From: CAYLPU01 sp964385635
GTDB lineage: Bacteria; Chloroflexota; Anaerolineae; B4-G1
Direction of reading: 5' to 3'
NCBI GenBank assembly: GCA_964385635.1
Contig: CAYLPU010000080.1
Location: 1-23,747, forward strand
DNA length: 23,747 nt
Positions 14,078-20,810 of the stretch are shown one piece after another. The notes under the pieces are model-generated. The model ran no database searches. It saw only the letters and a program-made list of their open reading frames with translations, and was not told the DNA's origin. The position numbers and the translations under genes are program-made. Positions within the stretch are counted from its first letter, which is position 1, and each line of letters begins with the position of its first letter.

Positions 14078-15702
14078 ACCTGCTCCTTGAAACGGGCCAG
14101 CGCGTGCTGTAGCTCTGCCTCCAGGTGGGGGTTCCAGTGACCGATGGAGAACTCGGCCAGTAGGCCCGAGTACTGTTGTTGCAGGAACTTCAGCAAGAGG
14201 GTCTCGAAACGGCGCATTTGTTCGACCGGAACGTCGTCCAGGTATCCCCGCCCGGCAGCATAGATGACGGCCACCTGGTGCGCGACCGGCATGGGCTCGT
14301 ACTGAGGCTGGGTCAAGATTGCGCGTACCCGCTCACCGCGCGCCAACTGCTCGCGCGTGGCTTTATCCAGTTCGGTGCCAAAGCGGGCAAAGATCTGCAG
14401 TTCGAGGAACTGGGCGATGTCCAGCGCCAGGTGGCGCGACACGGCACGCATGGCGTGGTTCTGCGCTGCGCCGCCCACGCGGGAAACGGAGAGGCCCACG
14501 TCTATGGCCGGGCGGACGGCCTGGTTGAAGAGTTGGGTGGTCAGGTAAATCTGACCATCGGTGATCGAGATGAGGTTGGTGGGGATGTAGGCGGCAATGT
14601 TGCCGGCCTGGGTCTCAATGATAGGCAGGGCGGTCATGCTCCCTCCGCCGTACGCAGGGGAGAGACGGGCGGAGCGTTCGAGCAGGCGTGAGTGCAGGTA
14701 AAAGATGTCGCCTGGGTAGGCCTCGCGCCCCGCCGGTCGCTGCAGGAGCAGTGAGAGTTGGCGGTAGGCGATGGCGTGTTTGCTCAAGTCGTCGTAGACG
14801 ATCAACACGTCCTGGCCGGCGTACATGAACGCTTCGGCCATGGCGCAGCCGGCATAAGGGGCCAGGTAGGCCATCGAGGGCGGCTCCTCGGCGCTGGCGA
14901 CGACGATGGTGGTATAGTCCAGCGTCTCGTGCTCACGAAACGTCTCCACGATCTGCGCCACGGTGGACATCTTTTGCCCAATGCAGACGTAGATGCAGTA
15001 GACGGACTGGTCACGCTGGTTGATGACCGTATCAACGGCGATGGCGGTCTTGCCGATCTGCCGGTCGCCGATGATCAACTCGCGCTGTCCTCGTCCCAAC
15101 GGGATGACCGAGTCGATAGCCTTGATGCCGGTCTGCAGCGGTTCGCTGACCGGCGTGCGCTGGATAAAGGTCGGCGCACGGCAATCTATGGGGCGACGCA
15201 CGGTTTTCTCTGTGGCTTCCAGCGGCCCCAGGGCGTCAATGGGCTGGCCCAGCGCGTTGACCACCCGTCCCAGGAGCGATTCGCTCACCGGCACGTCAAT
15301 CACCCGCCCCGTCCCTTTGACAATGTCGCCCGCGTAGATGTTCTCGTCGGCCCCCAACAGCACGCAGCCCACATAGTCGTGGTCGAGGTCCAGCGCCAGG
15401 CCGTAGGTGCCATCGGGGAACAGGACCAACTCGTCCGCCATCACGCCGCGCAGACCGGAGACGATAGCCACGCCATCGCCCACCTGTTTGACCGAGCCCA
15501 CACTCTGCGCCGACAAGTGGTAGTGATATTGGTCAATCAGCCCGCGCAAGGCCGAAACGTGGTACTCGGTCTCGAGACTGTACGCCAGTTCGATCTGGCG
15601 GAGTTGGTACTGCTGCTCATCGCCCAGGCGGGCGATGAGATCTAGCAGGTCGGCTGTGTGTAGTGGGGAAGATGTGACGGGCTCATTCATAAACTCAGGC
15701 AT
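14065..15702 (-). CDS. atpA: ATP synthase alpha subunit
   Basis: The 545-residue non-catalytic F1 subunit has a P-loop GDRQIGKT at 212-219 (Ile replaces the usual Thr) and a catalytic-site Arg in VGLSVSRVGGAAQ. Other landmarks are GIKAIDSVIPLGRGQRELIIGD, YDDLSKHAIAYRQLSLLLQRP and REAYPGDIFYLHSRLLERSA. The extreme C-terminus (GHWNPHLEAELQHALARFKEQV) is longer and more divergent than in housekeeping copies, as is common for N-ATPase alpha. Two in-frame ATGs are close together and either could be used; the first follows GAGG. It starts 5 bp after atpF. Together with the hexamer partner atpD it defines a complete F1 head. Confidence 0.96.
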   Translation of the reverse strand: MPEFMNEPVTSSPLHTADLLDLIARLGDEQQYQLRQIELAYSLETEYHVSALRGLIDQYHYHLSAQSVGSVKQVGDGVAIVSGLRGVMADELVLFPDGTYGLALDLDHDYVGCVLLGADENIYAGDIVKGTGRVIDVPVSESLLGRVVNALGQPIDALGPLEATEKTVRRPIDCRAPTFIQRTPVSEPLQTGIKAIDSVIPLGRGQRELIIGDRQIGKTAIAVDTVINQRDQSVYCIYVCIGQKMSTVAQIVETFREHETLDYTTIVVASAEEPPSMAYLAPYAGCAMAEAFMYAGQDVLIVYDDLSKHAIAYRQLSLLLQRPAGREAYPGDIFYLHSRLLERSARLSPAYGGGSMTALPIIETQAGNIAAYIPTNLISITDGQIYLTTQLFNQAVRPAIDVGLSVSRVGGAAQNHAMRAVSRHLALDIAQFLELQIFARFGTELDKATREQLARGERVRAILTQPQYEPMPVAHQVAVIYAAGRGYLDDVPVEQMRRFETLLLKFLQQQYSGLLAEFSIGHWNPHLEAELQHALARFKEQVWPR

Positions 15703-15707
15703 AGACC

Positions 15708-16454
15708 TCAGGCAATTTCCGCCTCGTACCGGCTGCGCAGTTGTTGGAGTTGCCCTTGCAGGCTGCCGTCAATCAGCATATCGCCGAGGCGCACCATCGC
15801 GCCGGCGATCAGACCGGCGTCAACGCGGCAGGCCAGATCAATGGGTTGGGATGCCATCGTCTCTAACGTGGTTGCAATCCGTGCCTTGTTCTCCTGGGCC
15901 AGGGGAGTCGCCGTGATCAGTTCGGTCGAGACGGTCTCTTCGCCGCTGGTAGAGATGTGTCCTTCCAACTGCAGCGAGCGCAATTGGTCCAGAAAGGTGT
16001 CCAGGTAAGCCTGATGTAGTTGCGGGTTGAGAACACCTTTTATCAAACGCTGGGTGAGCGTAGTTACCAGTTCGCCAATTCTGCTGCGATGCAGGAGCAG
16101 TGCGTCGGCGCGCTGTTGTTCGATCTCCTCTTTGGCGCGCGTGCGCATGGCCTCGATCTCCTGGTAAGCCTCCCGGAGCATCTGTTGCCGCGTTTGATCA
16201 ATGACGATGCGGGCTTCGTTCTTGAGCGCCGCAATTTCTGCGTCAATGTTCTCGTGTTTTTTCTCGTACTCCAGCCGCAACTCTTCGACTTCACGGGTAG
16301 CCTTTTCTGCCTCCACCACTGCCCTTGTCACCCGGCTCGCGCGTTTATCGAGCGTCTCCTTCAATGGCTTGAAGAGGAAGCGGGTCAGGATGTAGGCCAT
16401 GATGAGGAAATTGGCGATCTGGAGAAGCAGTGTGCTCGGGTTAATTGTCAGCAT
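15708..16454 (-). CDS. atpF: ATP synthase b subunit with delta-like C-terminus
   Basis: Stator subunit of about 248 residues. One membrane helix (LLLQIANFLIMAYILTRFLF) is followed by KPLKETLDKRA, then a long charged coiled coil to about residue 125. The C-terminal 100 residues carry LTQRLIKGVLNPQLHQAYLD and then CRVDAGLIAGAMVRLGD followed by LIDGSLQGQLQQLR. That last block matches the C-terminal signature of the separate F1 delta subunit (VDxxLIGGxVVRIGDxxxDGSxxxxL). No delta gene is present in the operon, so this gene probably does both jobs, as in N-ATPases. ATG at 16454 is preferred over GTG at 16460 because GAGGTG precedes it. An 87-bp palindrome-bearing gap separates it from atpE. Confidence 0.92.
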   Translation of the reverse strand: MLTINPSTLLLQIANFLIMAYILTRFLFKPLKETLDKRASRVTRAVVEAEKATREVEELRLEYEKKHENIDAEIAALKNEARIVIDQTRQQMLREAYQEIEAMRTRAKEEIEQQRADALLLHRSRIGELVTTLTQRLIKGVLNPQLHQAYLDTFLDQLRSLQLEGHISTSGEETVSTELITATPLAQENKARIATTLETMASQPIDLACRVDAGLIAGAMVRLGDMLIDGSLQGQLQQLRSRYEAEIA

Positions 16455-16495
16455 AATCACCTCACACGCGATCGTGCGCTCCGGTCTGAAGAGCC

Positions 16496-16535
16496 GGGGC
16501 TGAAGGCCCCCAGCGCCGCCTCTTCAGGGCGGCGC
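16496..16535. repeat. double palindrome between atpE and atpF
   Basis: GGGGC-TGAAG-GCCCC (16496-16510) is followed by GCGCCGCC-TCTTCAG-GGCGGCGC (16513-16535), an 8-bp stem. The TCTTCAG loop is identical to that of the hairpin at 18711-18729, so the two gaps carry related repeats. Confidence 0.6.
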
Positions 16536-16547
16536 GGCCCACTACGA

Positions 16548-16835
16548 CTACTCCACCTTGATAATGTACTTGAGCATCGGGTCTGCAAAGATCAAGATCA
16601 AGATGACTGCCAGTACGTAGATAGCCAGCGATTCCAGCATGGCCAGAGAAAGCAAAACGATACTGTTGATGCGGTCGCCCGCTTCGGGCTGCCGGGAAAT
16701 TGCTTTCAGCCCGGCCGCAGCGACGATCGTCTGCCCGATGGCTGGTACCATAACACCTACGATGATGCCTGGCCCAGAGATCAAGACCGTCAACACGACA
16801 AAGATCTTATCCCACGGTAAGTTGTTCCAATCCAT
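16548..16835 (-). CDS. atpE: ATP synthase c subunit with sodium-type ligand set
   Basis: The 95-residue rotor-ring hairpin has two membrane helices joined by the polar loop AISRQPEAGDRI. The ion site shows Q35 in helix 1 (PAIGQT) and E68, S69 and Y73 in helix 2 (MLESLAIY). These align with Q32, E65, S66 and Y70 of the Ilyobacter sodium ring. The Thr67 position is Leu (L70). Helix 1 has no second carboxylate. The N-terminus is extended by a few residues (MDWNNLPWDKIF). A clear GGAGGAATG ribosome site is present. The ion cannot be settled by sequence, but sodium is favoured by Gln, Ser and Tyr. It lies between atpB and atpF as in N-ATPase operons. Confidence 0.93.
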   Translation of the reverse strand: MDWNNLPWDKIFVVLTVLISGPGIIVGVMVPAIGQTIVAAAGLKAISRQPEAGDRINSIVLLSLAMLESLAIYVLAVILILIFADPMLKYIIKVE

Positions 16836-16866
16836 TTCATTCCTCCTCGTTGTGATTTTTTAATTC

Positions 16867-16965
16867 ACCTTCCCGAAAGCTCCAACGCGACGGATTCTGC
16901 CAAGATTCTGGTCATACGGCAGATTGGAGCTGATCTGATGACCAGTTTTGAGCTTTCGGGAAGGT
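16867..16965. mobile_element. 99-bp MITE-like inverted repeat between atpB and atpE
   Basis: ACCTTCCCGAAAGCTC (16867-16882) is perfectly inverted at 16950-16965 (16 bp). Nested inside are CTGGTCAT/ATGACCAG (16908-16915 and 16938-16945) and CAGAT/ATCTG (16920-16924 and 16933-16937). The whole unit can fold into one long interrupted hairpin in the operon mRNA. No coding capacity and no obvious target duplication. Confidence 0.7.
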
Positions 16966-16971
16966 CATTGA

Positions 16972-17751
16972 TCAATGGTGCGCCTTGACCGCTCCACCGA
17001 TGTACACACAGGTCAGAAGCGTAAAAATGTATGCCTGCAACAGGCCGGTAAAGATGCTGAATAGCATCATCGGCACCGGCACAAAGAGCGGCATGATTAC
17101 AAACAGGACGCTGATGACGATCTCCTCTCCCATGATGTTGCCGAACAGCCGGAAGGTGAGCGAAAAGGTGCGCGCAATCTCGCTGGCGATTTCGATGGGC
17201 AACATCAAAAAGATCGGTTCGACGTAGTGCTTGAGATAACCCCACAATCCGCGCATACGAATCCCGAAATAGGGCACGCTGAAGAAGACGACCAACGCCA
17301 TGGCCAGCGGTGTGTTGATGTCCGGCGTGGGTGATTTCAGGCCTGGGAGCAGGCCAATCAGGTTCGCGCTGCCGATGAAAAAGGCCAGGGTGCCCACTAC
17401 GGGCAGGAAGATCGCTGTGTCCTCGACCCCCACCATCTCGCGGATCAACTTTTCGATGGCCTCGACGATCCACTCCAGCATATTCTGCACCGGGCCCGGA
17501 CGCAGTCTGAGGTTGCGGCCGATCATGTAGGCCCCTGCGCCGAGCAAGAGCATCATCGCCCAGGTATTGACGACCGTCGAGGTCACCTCTAGCGGCCCCA
17601 CGGTAAAGACCACGTAAGGCGCAATCTCTTTGGCGACGTCGGGCTCTTTTGCTTCGCCGGCCGGCCCCTCCAGCAGGCCACTGATCACAGCCAGGCCAAT
17701 GACCAGCGCGATCAGGAGCACCAGAGTACGCGGGTTATTTATCCTTTGCAT
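16972..17751 (-). CDS. atpB: ATP synthase a subunit
   Basis: The 259-residue membrane stator subunit forms the ion half-channels against the c ring. The essential Arg lies in SLTFRLFGNIMGEE (R201 counted from the chosen start). Other family blocks are FLPVVGTLAFFIGSANLIGL, LPGLKSPTPDINTPLAMALV and LQAYIFTLLTCVYIGGAV near the C-terminus, ending KAHH. I start at ATG 17751 (MQRINNPRT). The longer frame to 17844 would read through repeat DNA (LLPTPYSLL) and the relic described at 17795. The upstream gap, where N-ATPase operons usually hold atpR, contains only an inverted repeat and that relic. Confidence 0.93.
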   Translation of the reverse strand: MQRINNPRTLVLLIALVIGLAVISGLLEGPAGEAKEPDVAKEIAPYVVFTVGPLEVTSTVVNTWAMMLLLGAGAYMIGRNLRLRPGPVQNMLEWIVEAIEKLIREMVGVEDTAIFLPVVGTLAFFIGSANLIGLLPGLKSPTPDINTPLAMALVVFFSVPYFGIRMRGLWGYLKHYVEPIFLMLPIEIASEIARTFSLTFRLFGNIMGEEIVISVLFVIMPLFVPVPMMLFSIFTGLLQAYIFTLLTCVYIGGAVKAHH

Positions 17752-17772
17752 AGTTCTCGCTCTCTTCAGTAA

Positions 17773-17893
17773 GGAGTAGGGAGTAGGAAGTAGGTTATCG
17801 GCGGCGCTCGGTGCTGGTGATGAGACCGTTGAGGAGGCGGCCAATGGTTTCTGCTTGGGCCATCAAATGGTCGTTCTTCCTACTCCCTACTCC
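17773..17893. repeat. 18-bp inverted repeats flanking a gene relic between atpI and atpB
   Basis: GGAGTAGGGAGTAGGAAG (17773-17790) is perfectly inverted at 17876-17893. Each arm is itself made of a GGAGTAG-type 7-bp period. Such arms encode LPTPYSLL-type peptides and often border four-helix-bundle genes in other bacteria (from memory). The enclosed 85 bp hold the remnant at 17795-17863. Confidence 0.65.
17795..17863 (-). pseudogene. possible C-terminal remnant of a four-helix-bundle (23S IVS-type) protein
   Basis: On the minus strand a 22-codon tail beginning at ATG 17863 reads MAQAETIGRLLNGLITSTER and two more Arg, then TAA. The EEIGRxLNGLIxSxE ending is typical of the four-helix-bundle family found as intervening sequences in rRNA genes and as small free genes. 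The rest of such a gene (about 100 residues) is absent. The call rests on a short match. Confidence 0.35.
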
Positions 17894-18183
17894 CTACTCC
17901 CGACATACATAGCGTACAGATTGTTAAACGCCACAGCCACGCCCATCAGCAGCAGTGAGAGCGTCCACGTGAACTCTTTGTCAAACCTGTCGTCGAGATA
18001 GCGTCCCAGCAGCACGCCGCCCACGATGGGTATCATCAGGTTCCAGCCCAACGTGGTTGCCTGGGCGACCAGTTGCCAGAAGTTTTCCGGCCTGTCCTTC
18101 CCCCTGGGGGGGGGATTGAGGGGGGGCTCCCCCGGCTGTTTGAATGTTGGCTCTGATCGTCCGTCGTCCATTCTTCTTTCCAT
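17887..18183 (-). CDS. atpI: AtpI/AtpQ-like small membrane protein of the ATP synthase operon
   Basis: The 98-residue protein has two membrane helices: about 44-61 (GWNLMIPIVGGVLLGRYLDD) and about 73-91 (LSLLLMGVAVAFNNLYAMYV). The GRYLDDRF motif between them is the hallmark of AtpI/AtpQ proteins, linked to assembly of the c ring and Mg transport. The N-terminal 30 residues are hydrophilic and include PPLNPPPRGK, which is encoded by a palindromic repeat, so the native protein probably began later or was extended by the insertion. The start codon is uncertain because no good ribosome site precedes 18183; ATG 18171 follows a weak GGAAAG. In N-ATPase operons atpQ occupies this place after atpC. 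Confidence 0.8.
   Translation of the reverse strand: MERRMDDGRSEPTFKQPGEPPLNPPPRGKDRPENFWQLVAQATTLGWNLMIPIVGGVLLGRYLDDRFDKEFTWTLSLLLMGVAVAFNNLYAMYVGSRE
18098..18134. repeat. C-run/G-run palindrome inside atpI
   Basis: A C-run followed by TGGGGGGGGGATTGAG and a G-run forms another copy of the palindrome family, read in frame as Pro-rich residues 18-29 of the AtpI-like protein. Confidence 0.6.
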
Positions 18184-18191
18184 GGGGATTC

Positions 18192-18240
18192 GTAGTAGCG
18201 ACTTCAGTCACTCGCTGTGGACGACTAAAGTCGTCACTAC
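18192..18240. repeat. imperfect palindrome between atpC and atpI
   Basis: GTAGTAGCGACTTCAGTC and, in inverted form, GACGACTAAAGTCGTCACTAC face each other across about 10 bp. The unit overlaps the atpC stop codon (18239-18237). It is a different repeat type from those in the neighbouring gaps. Confidence 0.55.
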
Positions 18241-18653
18241 AAAAGCGGAGCCAGTTCCGCCGTCTCGCGCAGCGCCCGCTCCAGGGCCATCCGCGCCCGC
18301 GTGAACTCAATATGGGCTTCCTGGGCAATCTGGCTCAGCCGGGCGCGTTGTCGCTCTAGCGCATGTTCCAACACCGTCAGGTCTTCGCCTTTTTCGGCGG
18401 CAGCGGTCAACACCAATACCCGATCTGGTTGCAGAGCGCCAGGGCATCGTTGCACTTCAATCGTGCCCTGGTACAGGGCCACGTAGTGTGTGTCTCCTTG
18501 CTGGCGATAGAGCAGGACGCCGGCAACGACGTGCGCCAGGAAGGGCGCGTGTCGCGGCAGGATGCCCCACCAGCCGTCGGAGAGTTGCACACGGATCGCC
18601 TCTACGTCGGTGCTCAGTATAATCTCATCGGGAGTGATAATCTCCAACTGCAT
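18237..18653 (-). CDS. atpC: ATP synthase epsilon subunit
   Basis: The 138-residue F1 subunit contacts gamma and the c ring. The N-terminal beta-sandwich is clear: QLEIITPDEIILSTDVEAIR followed by SDGWWGILPRHAPFLAHV, the second block being a family landmark (normally GxxGILPxHAP). The C-terminal two-helix part (LEHALERQRARLSQIAQE and ARMALERAL) is present. ATG 18653 is chosen; an in-frame TTG at 18665 lacks a ribosome-binding site too. It lies directly after atpD, separated by a palindrome, as in both normal and N-ATPase operons. Confidence 0.92.
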   Translation of the reverse strand: MQLEIITPDEIILSTDVEAIRVQLSDGWWGILPRHAPFLAHVVAGVLLYRQQGDTHYVALYQGTIEVQRCPGALQPDRVLVLTAAAEKGEDLTVLEHALERQRARLSQIAQEAHIEFTRARMALERALRETAELAPLL

Positions 18654-18666
18654 TGTCTTAGTCAAG

Positions 18667-18729
18667 GCGCCGCCGTGAACAGGCGGCGCTGGGTTGCGAA
18701 CCTGCCCAGCACCGGCTCTTCAGGCCGGT
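18667..18729. repeat. paired palindromes at the atpD-atpC junction
   Basis: GCGCCGCC-GTGAACA-GGCGGCGC (18667-18689) is followed, after TGGGTTGCGAACCTGCCCA, by ACCGGC-TCTTCAG-GCCGGT (18711-18729). The second stem overlaps the atpD stop codon. The TCTTCAG loop is shared with the repeat at 16513-16535. Confidence 0.6.
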
Positions 18730-20174
18730 GTACTGTCTCGCCTGCGCAACACGCTATTGATGTCGCCGGTCATGTAGAAAGCCTGTTCAGGGACGTCATC
18801 CAACTCGCCGTCAATGATCATCTTGAAACCGCGCACTGTTTCTTCGAGGGGCACAAAGGCCCCCGCATGCCCGGTGAACTCCTCGGCGACGAAGAAGGGC
18901 TGGGTGAGAAAACGCTGTATCTTGCGCGCGCGCAGCACCAGCAACCGGTCTTCCTCGGCCAGTTCCTCGATGCCCAGGATGGCGATCACGTCGCGCAATT
19001 CCTTGTAGCGCGTCAATATCTCGCGCACGTGCGTCGCCACCCAATAGTGCTGCTCGCCGACGAAACGCGGGTCGAGGAGGCGCGAATTCGATTCCAACGG
19101 GTCAACGGCCGGATAAAAGCCCTGGCTGGCAAGTTGGCGCGACAGGACCACCGTGGCGTCGAGGTGCGCAAAGGTCGAAGCGGGCGCCGGGTCGGTCAAG
19201 TCGTCGGCCGGCACGTAGATCGCCTGAACGGAGGTGATGGCAGCCCTGGACGTAGAGACGATGCGTTCCTCCAGCGCACCCACTTCGGTGGCCAACGTGG
19301 GCTGGTAGCCCACGGCGCTGGTCAGTCGCCCTAGCAGGGCTGACACCTCGCCGCCAGCCTGGATATAGCGAAAGATATTGTCAACGAAGAACAATACATC
19401 CTGATGCTCGACGTCGCGAAAGTGCTCGGCCATAGTCAGGGCCGTGAACGCTGCCCGAAAGCGTGCCCCCGGCGGCTCGTTCATCTCCCCAAAGACCAGC
19501 ACGGCATCGTCGAGCACGCCCGTGCGCTTCATCTGCAGGTAGAGTTCGTTCCCCTCACGGGTGCGTTCGCCCACGCCGGCAAAGACCGAAACGCCCTGGT
19601 GCTCGGCCGAAGTGTGGCGGATTAGTTCCATAATCAGCATTGTCTTGCCCACCCCGGCGCCGCCCAGCAGGCCGATTTTGCCGCCGCGTACGTAAGGGGC
19701 CAGCAGATCAATGACCTTCAGTCCGGTGACGAATATCTCCGTCGAAGGATGCTGCTGGACGAAAGGGGGCGGCGGTTGGTGGATACTCTCCATCTGCGCC
19801 TCGCCCAGGGCCGGCCCCTCGTCTATGGGCTGTCCCAGCACGTTAAACACGCGCCCCAGCGTCTCCCTCCCCACCGGCACCTGTATCTGAGCGCCGGTGT
19901 CCTCGACCGTCATGTAACGGCGCAGCCCGGCCGTTGGTTCCATCGCAATGCCACGCACCATGTGACGGTCGAGATGTTGCAGGACCTCAATGGTGACGTT
20001 ACGCTGGTCGTAACGAACGACCAACGCACTCAATAGGGCTGGCAACTCATCACCCGCAAAAGAGACGTCTACCACAGGGCCGATGATGCGCGCGATGGTA
20101 CCAAGCCTGGGTTGTGGTTCGACTTTGCTCACCACAGGTTGTGCGCTCGGTCGTATGCTTTGTTGTGTGCTCAT
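18720..20174 (-). CDS. atpD: ATP synthase beta subunit
   Basis: This is the catalytic F1 subunit, 484 residues. The P-loop GGAGVGKT is at 171-178 and the catalytic Glu block GERTREGNELY starts at 202. LFFVDNIFRYIQAGGEVSALLGR and YVPADDLTDPAPASTFAHLDAT are strongly conserved. The N-terminus carries about 20 extra residues rich in Ser/Gln/Pro. Placing beta and epsilon at the front of the operon, before the membrane genes, is the N-ATPase order. The ribosome-binding site is weak, and a 32-bp palindrome lies 21 bp upstream of the ATG, so its translation may depend on the ACT gene or on leader structure. Confidence 0.96.
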   Translation of the reverse strand: MSTQQSIRPSAQPVVSKVEPQPRLGTIARIIGPVVDVSFAGDELPALLSALVVRYDQRNVTIEVLQHLDRHMVRGIAMEPTAGLRRYMTVEDTGAQIQVPVGRETLGRVFNVLGQPIDEGPALGEAQMESIHQPPPPFVQQHPSTEIFVTGLKVIDLLAPYVRGGKIGLLGGAGVGKTMLIMELIRHTSAEHQGVSVFAGVGERTREGNELYLQMKRTGVLDDAVLVFGEMNEPPGARFRAAFTALTMAEHFRDVEHQDVLFFVDNIFRYIQAGGEVSALLGRLTSAVGYQPTLATEVGALEERIVSTSRAAITSVQAIYVPADDLTDPAPASTFAHLDATVVLSRQLASQGFYPAVDPLESNSRLLDPRFVGEQHYWVATHVREILTRYKELRDVIAILGIEELAEEDRLLVLRARKIQRFLTQPFFVAEEFTGHAGAFVPLEETVRGFKMIIDGELDDVPEQAFYMTGDINSVLRRRDSTPA

Positions 20175-20195
20175 GGTTCCCGCACCCGTTGGAGA

Positions 20196-20227
20196 GAAAC
20201 CAGGCTTTGCGGAAAAAACCCGGTTTC
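20196..20227. repeat. degenerate copy of the GAAACCGGGTTTTT palindrome before atpD
   Basis: GAAACCAGGCTTTGC and GGAAAAAACCCGGTTTC form an imperfect 32-bp palindrome of the same length and core as the one at 13059-13090. It sits in the 56-bp gap between the ACT gene and atpD. Confidence 0.6.
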
Positions 20228-20230
20228 ACG

Positions 20231-20710
20231 TCAGGGCAATGTGAATGCGTCACGCAACGCACTGACAGCGTCGTCCAGGCGCTGGGCCTCGATCACGCAA
20301 GTGATGGTCGAGAGAGAGGTGCTGATGGCGCGGATGTTGATGTCGCAATCACCTAACGCCTTACACATCCGGCTGGCGACGCCGCGCTGTTCGCGAAAAT
20401 CAAGGCCAAAGAGACTCACCGATGCCACTTCAGGGTCGCTGGTTACGGCTTTTCCTCCAATCTCATCTTGTATACACTCGACCACTGCCAGTGCCTCGCT
20501 CAGATCATCCCGGTCCACGCACAGGACAATGAGATCCTCTTTCTCCAGGTCAATCAGGTGCACAATCAGTTCGACATTGACCCCCTGGTCACTCAGCGCA
20601 GAGAAAAGCCTGCCGCCCACGCCTGGATGTGACGGAATGTCCATTACGCCAATCATAGCCAGGTGGTCATTCTGGATCAAACCACCGGCCTGGAGTCTGC
20701 TGTCGGTCAT
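20231..20710 (-). CDS. free-standing tandem ACT-domain protein
   Basis: The 159-residue protein has two ACT-type units. The first begins LAMIGVMDIPSHPGVGGRLF (residues about 17-90). The second begins VASVSLFGLDFREQRGVASR (about 95-159) and ends IEAQRLDDAVSALRDAF. The IxxxDIPxxPGVxxRxFxxLxxxGxNVExI pattern is that of the regulatory region at the C-terminus of aspartate kinases, here without any kinase domain. Such domains bind amino acids or other small ligands. GGAGGTG gives a good start. It is the first gene after a consensus promoter and 56 bp before atpD, so it is probably co-transcribed with the ATP synthase genes. Its function there is unknown; a ligand-responsive regulator is one guess. 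Confidence 0.75.
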   Translation of the reverse strand: MTDSRLQAGGLIQNDHLAMIGVMDIPSHPGVGGRLFSALSDQGVNVELIVHLIDLEKEDLIVLCVDRDDLSEALAVVECIQDEIGGKAVTSDPEVASVSLFGLDFREQRGVASRMCKALGDCDINIRAISTSLSTITCVIEAQRLDDAVSALRDAFTLP

Positions 20711-20810
20711 CGTTTCACCTCCACATCGTATACCTGGTAGGACGGGTTAGTGGTGACAACCTGGCCTCGGCCGCTTCCCGGCCCGTAGCGACGATCTGCC
20801 CGGCCCACAC

